Positions 6,641 through 7,663 of a DNA stretch of 7,663 nt are shown piece after piece. The DNA is from Halieaceae bacterium. Lineage in GTDB: Bacteria > Pseudomonadota > Gammaproteobacteria > Pseudomonadales > Halieaceae. Location of the stretch: assembly GCA_009886815.1 (NCBI GenBank), contig QXYP01000326.1, positions 1 through 7,663 of the forward strand, in the 5' to 3' direction. The notes beneath the pieces were generated by a model, which saw nothing but the letters and a program-made list of their open reading frames with translations, was not told the origin of the DNA and searched no databases. Position numbers and translations under genes: made by a program. The first letter of the stretch is position 1. Every line of letters begins with the position of its first letter.

Positions 6641-6813
6641 GCCAATGTCCCCAAGACGACCGCGGAGGTCACTGTTCGTCTCTGTAATGAGGGATCCCGT
6701 ATTTCCCGTTATGAGCCCGCCATGGATTAAATTTTTAGGCCTAGTTTTAGCGCAATAGACTTGGGATACGACTATGTTCCGCGGAATTACGGGGTAGTCA
6801 CCGCTAACTTTTA
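6620..6813 (+). pseudogene. possible remnant of the C-terminus of a TonB-dependent receptor or other outer-membrane barrel
   Basis: Downstream of the oxygenase stop, one plus-strand frame reads like the last strands of an outer-membrane beta-barrel protein. It contains LTFRYANVP, then AEVTVRL, then RISRYEPAMD. An in-frame TAA (6728-6730) interrupts it, after which the frame continues with AIDLGYDYVPRNYGVVTANF and a TAG (6811-6813). The ending, PRNYGV followed by alternating residues and a terminal Phe, is the pattern seen at the C-termini of many TonB-dependent receptors. Codon third positions look coding-like. There is no start or Shine-Dalgarno of its own, and the frame merely runs back into the oxygenase gene in another phase. 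My reading is a decayed gene tail left by deletion; chance is possible because the match is short and judged by eye. The left limit is approximate. Confidence 0.35.
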
Positions 6814-6847
6814 GGCCGAACAACAAGCGTTAGTCTTGTTGCCGGCC
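6814..6847 (-). terminator. strong hairpin after the Ig-like gene, candidate terminator
   Basis: GGCCG (6814-6818) pairs with CGGCC (6843-6847) and CAACAAG (6821-6827) with CTTGTTG (6835-6841): 12 bp of stem with a small AA/C internal loop and a 7-nt apical loop. It begins 11 nt past the TGA of the minus-strand Ig-like gene, the usual place for a terminator. On that strand it is followed by TAAAAGTT rather than a T-run, so release would be inefficient or protein-assisted. It also closes the convergent spacer for plus-strand transcripts. Confidence 0.45.
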
Positions 6848-6858
6848 AGGGTGTTGAC

Positions 6859-7663
6859 TCAGGGGAAGGGATTTACACTATCCCATACGAAGATGAGCTC
6901 TGATGAGCAGTCCTCTACAGCCGCCATAATAGGTGCACCGTTATTAGGATCTGTGATGTAGAGAGGCGCCTCTCGAGGGCTGCCATTATCTTGGAGCCTT
7001 TCCGCGCAAGCGGTACCGTTATAGAAAGCCCCACCCTGCGGTAAAAGGTCGTTATCTGCGGTCAGAGAATCCGTAGCCGAGCGAGTGCTTGGGTAGGGGC
7101 CGGATCTGGCTGTTGCATCGTCAGACGAAGTAGTCACAGCATCTCGCGCGCCATTGTTGTTCCAGTCCACGAAAAACTCACCTGCTTCATGGGCTCCACT
7201 CCCATTGGCATCAAGATAGGGTTCTCCGTTAGCTTCTAAGCTAATTTCCCGCTTACGGGGAGCTCCACATTCCCCGGGATCGGCAGCAAGATGACAATCC
7301 ACCGCATCAAAATAGGCGTTACCGTTGCCGTCGATGAAGTCTTCTTCGCCCAAAGCATAGCTCATGACTTTAATCGACGATCCATCCGCGCATTGTTTGG
7401 TATTCGCCGGATTCAAATTGCTAGCCCGCCACTGTACAGAACATCGTCCCAAGCCACCTTCACCGAGGGAGCATGAGCTCTGCTTATCGCCGCTGGCTAA
7501 TCGAGTTACAGAGCCGCAATTTGTGGCGAAGTTAACGGTCGTACCATCAACTGCTGGATTGCCGAAGCGATCAAAGCTAGACACGCTCAGCACTTTGCAG
7601 AGATCAAAGCTTGAGCCGCAGGCTGTTTGATCGGCGGAGACCCGCAGGTTAAAACGGCTACTC
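6859..7663 (-). CDS. Ig-like (invasin/Big_1-type) secreted protein, C-terminal part (5' end outside window)
   Basis: The frame is open to the right edge; the GTG at 7593 is an internal Val codon, so about 267 C-terminal residues are visible. A bacterial Ig-like domain segment comes first: SSFDRFGNPAVDGTTVNF, a following CGSV strand, and GRCSVQWRAS, typical of Big_1/invasin-type repeats. Then come Asp/Asn/Gly-rich blocks, GEEDFIDGNGNAYFD, EPYLDANGSG, and FVDWNNNGARD, which resemble calcium-binding loops found after such domains in marine gammaproteobacterial surface proteins. Ten cysteines in the visible part point to a periplasmic or extracellular, disulfide-bonded protein. The chain ends in LIFVWDSVNPFP, with no LPXTG-like sorting motif, membrane anchor or outer-membrane barrel ending, so anchoring, if any, is N-terminal and outside the window. 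Likely role: cell-surface structure or adhesion, inferred. Convergent with the TPR-oxygenase gene. Confidence 0.75.
   Translation of the reverse strand, partial: SSRFNLRVSADQTACGSSFDLCKVLSVSSFDRFGNPAVDGTTVNFATNCGSVTRLASGDKQSSCSLGEGGLGRCSVQWRASNLNPANTKQCADGSSIKVMSYALGEEDFIDGNGNAYFDAVDCHLAADPGECGAPRKREISLEANGEPYLDANGSGAHEAGEFFVDWNNNGARDAVTTSSDDATARSGPYPSTRSATDSLTADNDLLPQGGAFYNGTACAERLQDNGSPREAPLYITDPNNGAPIMAAVEDCSSELIFVWDSVNPFP

Noticed and set aside
6521..6826. Minus-strand frame of 101 codons across the end of the oxygenase gene
   Set aside because: It starts inside a hairpin with no Shine-Dalgarno, overlaps the oxygenase coding sequence on the other strand, and its translation has no recognisable family pattern.
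6561..6847. Integron attC site, suggested by inverted repeats and GTTAG/CTAAC elements
   Set aside because: Neither right-hand box fits the core consensus GTTRRRY (GTTACGC and GTTAGTC), and no integrase or cassette arrangement is present.

Overview
The window looks like chromosomal DNA from a free-living, probably marine, gammaproteobacterium. This is inference from moderate GC (roughly low-to-mid fifties percent by eye), the protein families present, and a large secreted Ig-like protein with calcium-site-like repeats. A Halieaceae/OM60-type lineage is a guess I cannot confirm. I see no tRNA, rRNA, CRISPR array, insertion sequence, phage gene or recognisable defence system.

Layout. (1) Positions 3-494 (+) hold the 3' part of a short-chain dehydrogenase/reductase that enters from outside the window. 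(2) It converges, 6 bp apart, on a minus-strand PlsC-like acyltransferase (501-1364). (3) A 233-bp gap follows (1365-1597). It is not empty: it holds a short coding-like minus-strand frame of 53 residues (1413-1574), a candidate promoter for the acyltransferase, and a hairpin just past the next gene. (4) A minus-strand pair comes next: a DUF819-family membrane protein (2875-4035) and a YihN-like MFS transporter (1598-2881), overlapping by 7 bp and so probably co-translated. (5) A 119-bp divergent spacer (4036-4154) carries an 18-bp dyad, ACGTCA-N6-TGACGT. (6) Rightwards is a probable two-gene unit: an FMN-binding pyridoxamine-phosphate-oxidase-like protein (4155-4739) and, 13 bp later, a 603-residue fusion of TPR repeats with a 2OG-Fe(II) oxygenase domain (4753-6564). 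(7) A 294-bp spacer (6565-6858) holds a multi-arm inverted repeat, a strong hairpin with a possible pseudoknot, and a plus-strand stretch that reads like the decayed end of an outer-membrane beta-barrel protein such as a TonB-dependent receptor. (8) The minus-strand 3' end of a secreted, cysteine-rich Ig-like/invasin-type protein (6859-7663) runs off the right edge.

How the genes may work together. The DUF819/MFS pair suggests membrane transport of one compound or related compounds, but no substrate can be read from the sequence. The flavin protein and TPR-oxygenase suggest a redox or protein-modification module, again with unknown substrate. I found no convincing new multi-gene system. The best leads are the TPR-oxygenase unit, the two gene-remnant candidates in the spacers, and the structured 6561-6847 region.
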